19,522 bases of DNA from an uncultured Collinsella sp. (GTDB taxonomy: Bacteria > Actinomycetota > Coriobacteriia > Coriobacteriales > Coriobacteriaceae): NCBI GenBank assembly GCA_902464485.1, contig CABQJJ010000029.1:1-19522 (forward strand), read 5' to 3'. The first letter of the stretch is position 1. Each line of letters opens with the position of its first letter. The notes under the pieces were generated by a model. It made no database searches and was not told the origin of the DNA. It was given only the letters and a program-made list of their open reading frames with translations. Made by a program: the position numbers and the translations under genes. This document shows positions 1-7,149 of the stretch, piece after piece.

Positions 1-812
1 CCGAGCATCCGTTTAGCGAGGGCTTCTCGGTGGGCGACGCGCGCATCGCCACGCATATCTATGAGAACGACTGCATCTCCAACGTCTACAGCATCATCCA
101 CGAGGCCGGCCACGCTATGTACGAGCTGGGCGTGAACCCCGCTTACGCGCGCACGTGTCTGGAGGGCGGCACCTCCATGGGCATCCACGAGAGCCAGAGC
201 CGCTTCTTTGAGAACACCGTTGGCCGCAGCCGTGCTTTTATGGGCCCGCTGCTCGAGGTGCTGCGCCGTCACGCGCCCGAGGTCTACGGCAACGTGGACG
301 AGGACACGCTCTACCACGCCGTGAACATCGCTCAGCCGTCGCTGATCCGCACCGAGGCCGACGAGCTCACCTACCCGCTGCATATTATGGTGCGCTACGA
401 GATTGAGCGCATGCTGTTTGCCGGCGAGGCCACAGCCAAGGACATCCCCGCGCTTTGGAATCGCTTTATGGACGAGTACCTGGGCATTCCGGTTCCCGAC
501 GACACGCGTGGCTGCCTGCAGGATACACACTGGAGCGGCGGCTCGTTTGGCTACTTCCCCACCTATGCGCTGGGCAGTGCCTACGACGCCATGTTCGTGC
601 CGGCCATGTGCCGCGACGGTGTCGACCTCAACGGCGCCTGCGCGAGCGGCGATTTGGCGCCCGTCCGCGCCTGGCTCGGCGAGCACATTTGGCAGTGGGG
701 CCGTGCCAAGGACGCGCCGGAGCTCATCACGGGCGCCTGCGGCATGGCATTCGACGCCCGCTACTACTGCAGCTACCTACAGGACAAGTTCACCACGCTC
801 TACGAGCTGTAA
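1..812 (+). CDS. M32 family metallocarboxypeptidase (Taq-type), C-terminal part, 5' end outside window
   Basis: Cytosolic zinc carboxypeptidase that removes C-terminal residues from peptides. The reading frame is open from base 3, so about 269 residues of a roughly 500-residue family protein are visible and the N-terminal half lies left of the window. The HExxH zinc site reads HEAGH at bases 99-113, and the M32-typical HESQ, whose Glu is the third zinc ligand in the family, follows at 186-197. The first visible residues (HPFSEGFSVGDARI) match the conserved segment just before the active site, which shows that the GTG at base 30 is not the true start. The frame ends at TAA 810-812. The family assignment is firm; the physiological substrate is unknown. 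Confidence 0.93.
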   Translation, partial: EHPFSEGFSVGDARIATHIYENDCISNVYSIIHEAGHAMYELGVNPAYARTCLEGGTSMGIHESQSRFFENTVGRSRAFMGPLLEVLRRHAPEVYGNVDEDTLYHAVNIAQPSLIRTEADELTYPLHIMVRYEIERMLFAGEATAKDIPALWNRFMDEYLGIPVPDDTRGCLQDTHWSGGSFGYFPTYALGSAYDAMFVPAMCRDGVDLNGACASGDLAPVRAWLGEHIWQWGRAKDAPELITGACGMAFDARYYCSYLQDKFTTLYEL

Positions 813-833
813 GATCTTGAAGGCCGGCAGTTA

Positions 834-996
834 GGGACGTTCCTTTTCTGCCGGCGGATAGGGACAGTCCTTGCCAATCCGGCCAGCAAACCGGCCAATA
901 GGCAAAGACTGTCCCCAACGACTAGTCGTTTAAGAACGTCCCCGATGACTAGGCGTCAAGGAGTGTCCCTGGGTGCCGGCAGAAAAGGAACGTCCC
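834..996. repeat. Nested intergenic palindrome (22-bp perfect outer arms)
   Basis: The outer arms 834-855 and 975-996 are perfect 22-bp reverse complements, beginning gggacgttcc and ending ggaacgtccc. Inside them lies a second pair, 861-875 with 901-915 (15 bp, one mismatch), around a GGCC-flanked loop. A 14-bp perfect palindrome, AACGACTAGTCGTT, sits at 917-930. Three further gtccc words occur between the arms. There is no credible ORF. It lies directly downstream of the M32 gene, so it may end its transcript, but there is no T tract. It looks like a dispersed repeat rather than a gene. Confidence 0.8.
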
Positions 997-1021
997 CAGG
1001 TGTCGGGTGGCCACTCCGAAG

Positions 1022-1261
1022 AGGCCGTGTGCAAAAAAGGGCAAAAATGAGTACTGTTGTCGGGTTGATAGCATTTATTTTGAGTAAAAACAGGGTCTCA
1101 GATAGGATTGGTTCTTATCTGGGACCCTGTTTATTGGACATACGAGGAGCAATGCTCTTCGATATGACGTTCGGGCGTTGCCAAAATAGCCTCTTGGGGC
1201 AAAATTTGCTGTTACTTATTTAGTAACAGTACTCATATTTGCCCTTATTTGCACACGGCCT
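1022..1261. repeat. 240-bp element with 37-bp terminal inverted repeats and internal hairpins
   Basis: The left end 1022-1058 and right end 1225-1261 are reverse complements with only two mismatches. The interior holds three further hairpins: 1088-1104 with 1116-1132 (17 bp, one G-T), 1139-1165 around a small loop, and 1209-1216 with 1222-1229 (8 bp, perfect), the last overlapping the right terminal repeat. The interior is A/T-rich compared with flanking genes and has no plausible ORF or transposase. No target-site duplication is evident. It could be a MITE-like element or a structured RNA between the convergent M32 and glmM genes. It may also stop transcription from both sides. Confidence 0.7.
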
Positions 1262-1297
1262 TTTATAACCCCCCTGTCAAACAGCCCAGAATGCGCC

Positions 1298-2629
1298 TTA
1301 CAGAGCTTCCAAAGCACTTGCGATGCGCTTCATGGCGGCGTCGGCGGCCGATTGGTCCGGAGCCTCAGCCAGCACGCGAATCACCGACTCGGTTCCGCTC
1401 TTGCGCACGAGCACGCGGCCCTCGCCCGCCAGCGCGGCCTCGGCCTCGACGATCGCGTTCTGCACGCCCATGTTCTCGAGCGCGGCGTCCTTGTCCGCCA
1501 CGCGCACGGCTACCTGCGCCTGCGGCAGCAGCTTGCACGGAGCAGTGAGCTGCGAGAGCGTCTCGCGCTCGGCACGAATCACTTCCATCACGCGCAGCGA
1601 GGTCATAATGCCGTCGCCCGTGCGCTCGATATCGCCAAAAATCGTATGGCCCGTCTGCTCGCCGCCCAGGCTGTAACCACCCTCGCGCATCTTGGCATAC
1701 ACGTGACGGTCGCCCACGCCGCTGGTCACGGCGCTCAGGCCGGCAAGCTCCAGCGACTTGATCAGGCCAAAGTTGCTGGCAATCGTCGGCACCACGGTAC
1801 CGCCCGAGAGGCGACCGTGCTTGTTCAGGTACACGCCGCACACGTACAGAATCTGGTCGCCATCGACCACGCGGCCGCGCTCGTCCACGGCCAGGCAGCG
1901 GTCGGCATCGCCGTCGTAGGCAAAGCCCACGTCCAGGCCCTGCTCCACTACGTGGCGCTGCAGACGCTCCATATGCGTGGACCCGCAGTCAACGTTGATG
2001 TTAAAGCCATCGGGTGCGGCATTGATTACACGCACGTCGGCACCCAGCGCATCAAACACCGGCTTGGCAACCGAAGACGCCGAGCCGTTGGCACAATCGA
2101 TGCCGATCTTGACACCTTGCAGCGAAAAGTTAGCGCTCGCGATAAGCGAGGCGATGTAGCGGTTACGCCCTTGCATATAGTCGACCGTTGCGCCGATCTG
2201 GTTGCCCGTGGCCAGCGGCACCTCGCTCTTGCCATCGATATAGTCCTCGATGAGCTCCAGCACGTCCTCGTCCATCTTGAAGCCGTCGCTGTTAACGAGC
2301 TTGATGCCGTTATCGCAAAACGGGTTGTGGCTCGCACTGATCATGATGCCGCAATCGAAGCAGCCCTCGACGGTCTGATGCGCCACGCCCGGCGTCGGGA
2401 TCACGTGCAGCATGTAGGCGTCCGCTCCGCTTGCGACCAGGCCACTCACCAGCGCCGCCTCGAACATGTAGCTCGAACGACGCGTGTCCTTGCCCACGAT
2501 TACGCGCGCCTTGGCCCCGCGGTTGGCGCCGTAATACCAGCCCACAAAGCGGCCGATCTTATAAGCGTGCTCTACCGTCAGCCCAACATTAGCCTCGCCG
2601 CGGAAACCGTCGGTGCCAAAGTACTTCAT
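1298..2629 (-). CDS. glmM: Phosphoglucosamine mutase
   Basis: Converts glucosamine-6-phosphate to glucosamine-1-phosphate on the route to UDP-GlcNAc for peptidoglycan. The protein has 443 residues, the usual GlmM length. All four signature sites are visible: N-terminal FGTDGFRG (4-11); the phosphoserine loop ISASHNP (97-103, catalytic Ser100); the metal loop DGDADR (239-244); sugar-binding GEQTGH (323-328); and the phosphate-binding RKSGTES (409-415). The short length and GlmM-type GEQTGH separate it from other alpha-phosphohexomutases. The ATG at 2629 is preceded by AGAGGA about 6 bases upstream. It is transcribed in the same direction as the EamA transporter, 81 bp away. That gap has a GGCGCG/CGCGCC inverted repeat (about 2653-2680) whose meaning is unclear. 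Confidence 0.97.
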   Translation of the reverse strand: MKYFGTDGFRGEANVGLTVEHAYKIGRFVGWYYGANRGAKARVIVGKDTRRSSYMFEAALVSGLVASGADAYMLHVIPTPGVAHQTVEGCFDCGIMISASHNPFCDNGIKLVNSDGFKMDEDVLELIEDYIDGKSEVPLATGNQIGATVDYMQGRNRYIASLIASANFSLQGVKIGIDCANGSASSVAKPVFDALGADVRVINAAPDGFNINVDCGSTHMERLQRHVVEQGLDVGFAYDGDADRCLAVDERGRVVDGDQILYVCGVYLNKHGRLSGGTVVPTIASNFGLIKSLELAGLSAVTSGVGDRHVYAKMREGGYSLGGEQTGHTIFGDIERTGDGIMTSLRVMEVIRAERETLSQLTAPCKLLPQAQVAVRVADKDAALENMGVQNAIVEAEAALAGEGRVLVRKSGTESVIRVLAEAPDQSAADAAMKRIASALEAL

Positions 2630-2710
2630 AAGAGATCCTCTCTATAGACAAAGGCGCGCCGCCAAAGCAACGCGCCGCCGGCCTATTATCCTTTAAAGCA
2701 ACCGCAGGGG

Positions 2711-3733
2711 CTACACCGTGAGGAACATCATCACGATGATCATGGCAAAGCCGATAAGGTCGGTCGGCAAAAACACCGTGCCCAGCATAACGGCGCTGGT
2801 GATGGTCGCCGAAACCGGCTCCACAGTTCCGATGAGGCTCGCACGCACCGAGCCGATGTCCTTAACGCCCTGCATATAGAGCATGTAAGCAAAAAACGAG
2901 CCGATAACCACGAACACCGCGAGCGCCTCGACGCCGGCAGCGTCGAGCGCCGGCATATGCGCCCAGGGCTGCACGAAGACACACGAGACCACGCCCGCCG
3001 CGAGCATTGCCGAGCCCGTGACGATGGGGCTGCCGTATTCGGGCAGAATCTTGGCGGGAATCACCGCCATACACGTGGCGCTGACCGCACACATAAGACC
3101 TGCTGCCAGGCCAAGCGGCGAGATATTCAGGCTGGTGGGGTCGCCGCCGGTGGCGATTAAAAAGGTTCCGCCCAGAGCCAAGCCAATGCCGATGACTTCG
3201 CGAGTACGTGGCATGCGGCGATCGGTCACGCAGGTGTAGCCCATGATGATAACGAGCTGCAGACACTGGAGCACCGTCGCGGTTCCGGCGTTCGTCAGGC
3301 GCACGGCCGAAAGATAGCAAAACTGGTTGAACAGCAGGCCAAAGGCGGTAAAAAGAAGCAGCTGCTTACGATCGGCGGGTGTGGTCCAGAGCTTAATCAG
3401 GCGCTCGCGGTCGTGCGTAACAACCACGGCCATAAAGAGTAGGCCGGCGAGAATCTGGCGCACGCTCATAAGCCACAAGGTGTCGACGTGAAACGTATCG
3501 AACAGAAAACTCGCGCTGGTGCCCGAGAAGCCCCAAAACGAACCGCCCACCAGCGTAGCCAAGACGCCCGCGATCAACTTGCGTGTCGAAGCGCTGTTCA
3601 GGCGCTCGCGCCATGCACGGCGGGTGCTGCGGCTGAGCTCGTCGGTGCCCTCGGGCACATCAATGTTCGATATATCGGTCATCGGCACCGAAGCCCCTGC
3701 GCCTTCGACCTGCTCGACACACTCTTTGCTCAT
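2711..3733 (-). CDS. EamA/DMT-superfamily inner-membrane transporter
   Basis: A probable drug/metabolite-type exporter or permease in the cytoplasmic membrane; the substrate cannot be read from sequence. The 340 residues begin with an unusually long hydrophilic N-terminus (about 1-50), followed by roughly ten hydrophobic helices. Two EamA halves are visible. The first has the typical LTNAGTATVLQCLQ helix near 146-159. The second has the matching VRASLIGTVEPVSATITS near 296-313, the conserved Pro-containing segment of this family. The ATG at 3733 has a GGGGGAG ribosome-binding site 4 bases upstream, which supports the long N-terminus. A 6-bp inverted repeat, TTGTCC/GGACAA (3803-3808 and 3820-3825), lies in the leader about 70 bp upstream and could be an operator. 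The gene precedes glmM on the same strand but has no obvious functional link to it. Confidence 0.9.
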   Translation of the reverse strand: MSKECVEQVEGAGASVPMTDISNIDVPEGTDELSRSTRRAWRERLNSASTRKLIAGVLATLVGGSFWGFSGTSASFLFDTFHVDTLWLMSVRQILAGLLFMAVVVTHDRERLIKLWTTPADRKQLLLFTAFGLLFNQFCYLSAVRLTNAGTATVLQCLQLVIIMGYTCVTDRRMPRTREVIGIGLALGGTFLIATGGDPTSLNISPLGLAAGLMCAVSATCMAVIPAKILPEYGSPIVTGSAMLAAGVVSCVFVQPWAHMPALDAAGVEALAVFVVIGSFFAYMLYMQGVKDIGSVRASLIGTVEPVSATITSAVMLGTVFLPTDLIGFAMIIVMMFLTV

Positions 3734-3964
3734 TCCACTCCCCCGAAACAGTCTGGAAGCAATTCGGCTTACCTTACCACGGCGAAGGCACCAGCTGGAG
3801 GCTTGTCCGCTTATCGGTAGGACAATTCCTTAGGCGTCTTTCCATAGCTCGATACCGCAATGGCCTTGCATTATGCGACAGCCAAATCGCGGCAGCAGGC
3901 TCTTTTGAAATGGATATGACGAAGCCCCCGAATTCCGCAATGTAAGCGATTTTTAAAAATGTTC

Positions 3965-3993
3965 TTGCCACCGAGTTCAGGCTCCGTTATATT
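3965..3993 (+). promoter_or_regulatory. Promoter of the tRNA-Val gene
   Basis: A -35 box TTGCCA (3965-3970) and -10 box TATATT (3988-3993) are separated by exactly 17 bp. Transcription would begin near 4000, about 23 bases before the mature tRNA 5' end. Both boxes match the housekeeping sigma consensus well and face the tRNA. Confidence 0.75.
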
Positions 3994-4022
3994 ATCCCTT
4001 GCGCGCTTGCGCACCCTTGATC

Positions 4023-4097
4023 GGGCGTTTAGCTCAGGGGGAGAGCGCTTCCCTGACACGGAAGAGGTCAGAAGTTCAAATCTTCTAACGCCCACCA
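4023..4097 (+). tRNA. tRNA-Val (anticodon GAC)
   Basis: A full cloverleaf can be folded. Acceptor GGGCGTT (4023-4029) pairs with AACGCCC (4087-4093), followed by ACCA with the CCA encoded. The D arm contains TAGCTCAGGGGGAGAGC. The anticodon stem CTTCC/GGAAG holds the loop CTGACAC, giving anticodon GAC (Val). The T arm AGAAG-TTCAAAT-CTTCT is perfect. The gene has its own promoter and terminator, so it is a single-tRNA transcription unit. Confidence 0.97.
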
Positions 4098-4104
4098 AAT
4101 GTTC

Positions 4105-4141
4105 ACAGCTCGGAGGCTATGTCTCTGGGCTGTTTTGTTTT
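4105..4141 (+). terminator. Rho-independent terminator of tRNA-Val
   Basis: A 7-bp stem, ACAGCTC (4105-4111) with GGGCTGT (4127-4133, one G-T pair), is followed directly by TTTTGTTTT. It begins 8 bases after the tRNA 3' end. Confidence 0.75.
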
Positions 4142-4398
4142 ATGTCGCCAAATCCGTTGGCAGCTCCAATAACCATTCCAATCGAGGCTGATACCGCCTC
4201 TACATAACCGGCAATCATCCCGGCAGACCCCAAGCCGCTTCGATATCGTCGGCAATTACCCCCGTCACACCCAAAGTCGCCCAGACAACCCCGGCGATCG
4301 CCCCGATCAGCCCCCAAAAATCGCCCAAACAGCCTTGGCGACCGCCCGATCTGGCCTTCACAAGCCTCGCGGCCACATCCGGATAACCTTCCCATAAT
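4115..4398 (-). pseudogene. Frameshifted remnant of a small hydrophobic protein
   Basis: Reading the minus strand gives coherent protein only if the frame is changed. One frame reads AVAKAVWAIFGG and stops. After a run of five Gs, the next frame reads LIGAIAGVVWATLGVTGVIA followed by DDIEAAWGLPG and a stop. The third frame then continues MIAGYVEAVSASIGMVIGAA and runs to a stop at 4117. Together these make a Gly/Ala-rich hydrophobic helix, an acidic turn and a second hydrophobic helix. The longest single frame here is a 92-residue ORF whose first two thirds are Gly/Arg-rich and unlike a real protein. I infer a decayed gene with one indel in the G tract and another where TGA overlaps ATG. The parent family was not recognised. 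A palindromic element begins at its 5' end. An intact overlapping two-gene arrangement is less likely. Confidence 0.35.
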
Positions 4399-4580
4399 CA
4401 GGTCTAATACTTTTCCCGAGAAGTGAACGACCTAATTTGGCCCCCGAAGCATCCACACTTTTTGAAGCCAAAACCGCAGGATTCCAATGACAAAACCGCA
4501 GGAAATAAACCACCAAAAGTGTCGATGTTTCGGGGGTCCGTTTTGACTCGTTCACTTCTCGGGAAAAGTATTAGACCTGA
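4398..4580. mobile_element. Palindromic MITE-like element, copy 1 (183 bp)
   Basis: The outer arms 4398-4430 and 4548-4580 are perfect 33-bp reverse complements; the right arm ends GTATTAGACCTGA. A second, inner pair, 4441-4462 with 4515-4536 (22 bp, two mismatches), starts with CCCCCGAAGCAT. The centre carries two direct copies of ACCGCAGGA (4473-4481 and 4495-4503, AAACCGCAGGA in context). A second member with the same plan lies at 17359-17536. There is no ORF apart from frames reading through the palindrome, no transposase and no obvious target duplication. It may be a non-autonomous element or a structured RNA. Confidence 0.75.
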
Positions 4581-4616
4581 CAATAACGCCTTTGGCCCCA
4601 CGCCCAGCAACCGCCC

Positions 4617-5720
4617 CTACCAATGTTGACGCGCCCCGATTACGGCCTGCCAAAGCTCAAACCGCTTCGTTTCGACGCGCTTGAGGGCAAAGTATCGCTG
4701 CTCCTCGCTCATGGGCTTGTTAAAAATGGGTCGCTTGTTCCGATGCAGCTTCCGTCGGATGCGTTCGCACAGCCGGATGAGCTTGTCGTAGTCATTTGCC
4801 TGGTCAGTCGTCACGGTGAAGTGTGCCACGCCGCTCAACAGCTCCAACTCGTTGCGGCGCTCGGCATCCTTGTAAATCTTCTCGCGTCCGTCATGAATGG
4901 CATCGCTGTCGTAATCGACCATCACGGTCAGCACCTCTGGCAGCAGCCCGGCCTTTACTTTATCTATGCCCACCTCGACTTTAGCCGTAAGCGTTATGTC
5001 GGGCGTGCGCCCCAACACGCGAAGCTTGCGATTGCGCCCGTCATTGTATCCATCGCGAATGAAGACCTTCTTGTTAAGTTCGGCCTTGCCCAATGTATAC
5101 CCGCCGTAGCGCGCAGGCAGCGACATAAACATGCAGAGCCCCGACTCCCTCAGAGAGCGCGACCCCTCGATCACATATGCAAGCAGCGCCTTTGCCTTCG
5201 CGAGACCCCTCACCTTGGGGGACTTCTCGATATACGCCGCGATGAGCTCCTTAGTCGTGAGCCTGCCATCGCGCATGCCCGCATCCCTACTTGTTACCCC
5301 ACCGGGAGCAAGGTTATCCAGCCGGTAATCCGATGTCATCGCATAGCCGGCATAGACGGCCGCCGCCGCATCGCCATCGTGCACAGCCTGCAAAAACGCC
5401 AGCTCGGGAGAGCACACATACGCATCAAGGTCGCCCATCCAGTGGCCCAGCGAGATAAACGAACCCGCCGGGAGCTCGTTGGTGCATAGATGCGTCTTAA
5501 CATGTTTGCTCCGCCGACGGCCGGCGCGCGACGGCACCAGCAAATCCAGCGTTTCGATCCCCAGGTCATAGCGATCGATAACCTCCCGCGCTTCTTGGTC
5601 CAAGAGCGCACAGGCACCTGCAATCGACACGACCTCTGGCTCCGAATCCCCAAAGCGAGGGTTCGGCATGTGCGCCAACAGCGCCAATGCGGCGTTATGT
5701 GAAACGATAAAGTACCTCAT
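4617..5720 (-). CDS. DUF559/Vsr-like (PD-(D/E)XK fold) protein, AbiEi-like arrangement
   Basis: A 367-residue cytosolic protein, probably with a restriction-endonuclease-like C-terminal domain. The central part has EGSRSLRESG (185-194) and LPARYGGYTLGKAELNKKV (201-219). This matches a pattern I associate with actinobacterial proteins of this type: an E/S motif, then LP...GG, then LN. It is followed by TPDITL (239-244), VDYDSDAIH (268-276), KDAERRNELELLSG (284-297) and FTVTTDQ (301-307). That order (PD, then acidic beta strand, then H, D..R) fits the Vsr/DUF559 nuclease core. The N-terminal 60-100 segment is basic and may bind DNA. The ATG at 5720 has no clear Shine-Dalgarno sequence, so the start is less certain. 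Similar proteins are often annotated as endonuclease-domain or type IV toxin-antitoxin AbiEi proteins. No partner toxin gene is adjacent. Confidence 0.75.
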   Translation of the reverse strand: MRYFIVSHNAALALLAHMPNPRFGDSEPEVVSIAGACALLDQEAREVIDRYDLGIETLDLLVPSRAGRRRSKHVKTHLCTNELPAGSFISLGHWMGDLDAYVCSPELAFLQAVHDGDAAAAVYAGYAMTSDYRLDNLAPGGVTSRDAGMRDGRLTTKELIAAYIEKSPKVRGLAKAKALLAYVIEGSRSLRESGLCMFMSLPARYGGYTLGKAELNKKVFIRDGYNDGRNRKLRVLGRTPDITLTAKVEVGIDKVKAGLLPEVLTVMVDYDSDAIHDGREKIYKDAERRNELELLSGVAHFTVTTDQANDYDKLIRLCERIRRKLHRNKRPIFNKPMSEEQRYFALKRVETKRFELWQAVIGARQHW

Positions 5721-5849
5721 GGCGCGAAGATAGCACGTACGCCGGCGGCGGCTGGCGGTCCTGTTAAGTTTCCGGTAAACGACCGGCGGTTTTTCGCCGA
5801 GGTGCGTCCAAAGTGTTCATTCGCCGATGTCTAAACCGCAATCCGTCAA

Positions 5850-5885
5850 GCTTTTGGCAAGGTTGCCACCCAACTGGCCAAAAGC
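5850..5885. repeat. 9-bp perfect inverted repeat in the divergent gap
   Basis: GCTTTTGGC (5850-5858) and GCCAAAAGC (5877-5885) form a hairpin in the 297-bp gap between the divergently transcribed DUF559-like and DUF5710 genes. It may be an operator for either gene. Nothing else in the gap is convincing except a possible -10 box TATCCT at 5977-5982 facing right. Confidence 0.4.
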
Positions 5886-6017
5886 CGATCATCCACTTGC
5901 CAATTTATCCAGGGCGTAACCAACCAGTCCGCACCGCAACTTCTCGGCAAAACGCCGCGATGCCTGCGCCCTGCGGTATCCTTGAGCCACTTACACCCGC
6001 AGCACCAAGGAGCCGCC

Positions 6018-6704
6018 ATGCGCACCGAGCTCGATGTCCCCTTTTCGCACAAAGAAGAAGCCAAGGCGCTGGGCGCCAAATGGGACCGGATCAAGAAGAT
6101 CTGGTATGTACCCAGCGGCGTCAACCCCGAGCCCTTTGCCGAGTGGCTGCCCGGTGTTGACCGATCCGACCCCTCAGCGCCGTATATATATCTAGTACTG
6201 AGCAAGCGCGAGTGCTGGAAGTGTCACAAAGAGACCTCGGTCGCGGCCTTTGGCATTCCCTATCGAATCGATAGCGACGAGAGCATCGCCATCGCGCACG
6301 CGCCCAACGAAGCCGGGCACATTGCCATCGACACGGCCAACGCCAACGCACTCGCCATCGTGCCCGCTCTTGGCTGCGTGCCGGGCGAGATCCGCGACTA
6401 TCTTTCTAAGCGCTGCGGCTACAAGCCCGTAGGCGCGCGAGCCTCCAAAACCCCGTCGCTCGGCAACACGTGCACCAGTTGCGACGCGCTGCAAGGCAGC
6501 CGTTATCTGTTCGAGGAGCCCTCGTCCCCGTTTGCCCTCACTGCCATCAACAAGCTGCCGGCACTGGAGTTTGTGCGCGTCGAAGTTGCCGGCGTTTTTG
6601 GCGTCCCGACCACGCGCACCGACTTTGACCAGGCGCTCTTTACCTGGGCACGCGACCATCACGCCGAGTTCCACAAGCAGCTCGGTGAGGGGATTTATTT
6701 GTAG
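6018..6704 (+). CDS. DUF5710 domain protein with two CxxC pairs
   Basis: A 228-residue cytosolic protein. Residues 1-34 are a typical DUF5710 module: MRTELDVPFSHKEEAKALGA followed by KWD and IWYVP. This small domain is found at the ends of many accessory, DNA-handling or mobile-element proteins. After it come CWKC (66-69) and CTSC (152-155), probably a split zinc site, though pairing over 85 residues is an inference. An ATG 36 bases upstream is in frame, but the ATG at 6018 has AAGGAG five bases before it and starts exactly at the domain, so I chose it. No enzymatic motif is visible, and the function is unknown. It lies in the accessory stretch and is transcribed away from the nuclease-like gene. 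Confidence 0.85.
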   Translation: MRTELDVPFSHKEEAKALGAKWDRIKKIWYVPSGVNPEPFAEWLPGVDRSDPSAPYIYLVLSKRECWKCHKETSVAAFGIPYRIDSDESIAIAHAPNEAGHIAIDTANANALAIVPALGCVPGEIRDYLSKRCGYKPVGARASKTPSLGNTCTSCDALQGSRYLFEEPSSPFALTAINKLPALEFVRVEVAGVFGVPTTRTDFDQALFTWARDHHAEFHKQLGEGIYL

Positions 6705-6742
6705 GGACGGAGATGCCTTCACAGCCAGTTCCTCCGCATCAC

Positions 6743-7027
6743 CTATCCCTCGTCACCGGCGTCGTACACGATATCGAGGCCACAAACAGGGCATTTCTCC
6801 GGATACACCGGCATATGAACGCCCGTACGTTTCCTCACTTCGTCACTGAGTTTGTCGCGCGCATCGATGAACCAAATGTCGAGACACGGTATTTGCGAGC
6901 CGCAGCAAGGGCAGGCAACGACAAACGACCCGCAATCAACCTCTACGCTCGGAAACATATTGTTGTCTATAAGGGCACACGGCAGTTTTCCGTACTTCCC
7001 CATCGCAATATCGCCTCGCCAGCTCAT
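6743..7027 (-). CDS. Small zinc-ribbon-like protein (94 aa)
   Basis: A small cytosolic protein of unknown function. It carries CPCCG and CPVCG knuckles about 40 residues apart, a four-cysteine zinc-ribbon pattern. The open frame extends 24 residues further upstream, but the ATG at 7027 has GGGGAG five bases before it, and the translated sequence (MSWRGDIAMGKYGKLP) starts sensibly there. Its stop is 38 bp from the stop of the DUF5710 gene; the two genes converge. The HNH gene lies upstream on the same strand, 122 bp away, so the two could share a transcript. The opposite-strand frame here is Arg/His-rich and lacks these motifs. Confidence 0.65.
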   Translation of the reverse strand: MSWRGDIAMGKYGKLPCALIDNNMFPSVEVDCGSFVVACPCCGSQIPCLDIWFIDARDKLSDEVRKRTGVHMPVYPEKCPVCGLDIVYDAGDEG

Positions 7028-7149
7028 ACACGCTCCCCTCTCGCTATACAAATCAGGAAGAGCATGCACCGGCGGGCGGGCGCGAGATTGCATCGCCACG
7101 CGATCCGATCAAACAACACGATCTTAAAAGACCGCCAGAACCAAATACG

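Noticed and set aside
1352..2647. Long plus-strand ORF (431 aa) opposite glmM
   Set aside because: It is Ala/His/Arg-rich without motifs and mirrors the glmM codons, whose signature sites are all on the minus strand.
4075..4097. tRNA-Val 3' end as an attachment site with a second copy in the window
   Set aside because: I found no second copy of the tRNA 3' end in the window and no integrase gene.
4358..4629. Short ORFs inside the palindromic element
   Set aside because: They read the same inverted repeat from both strands, lack ribosome-binding sites and give mirror-like peptides.
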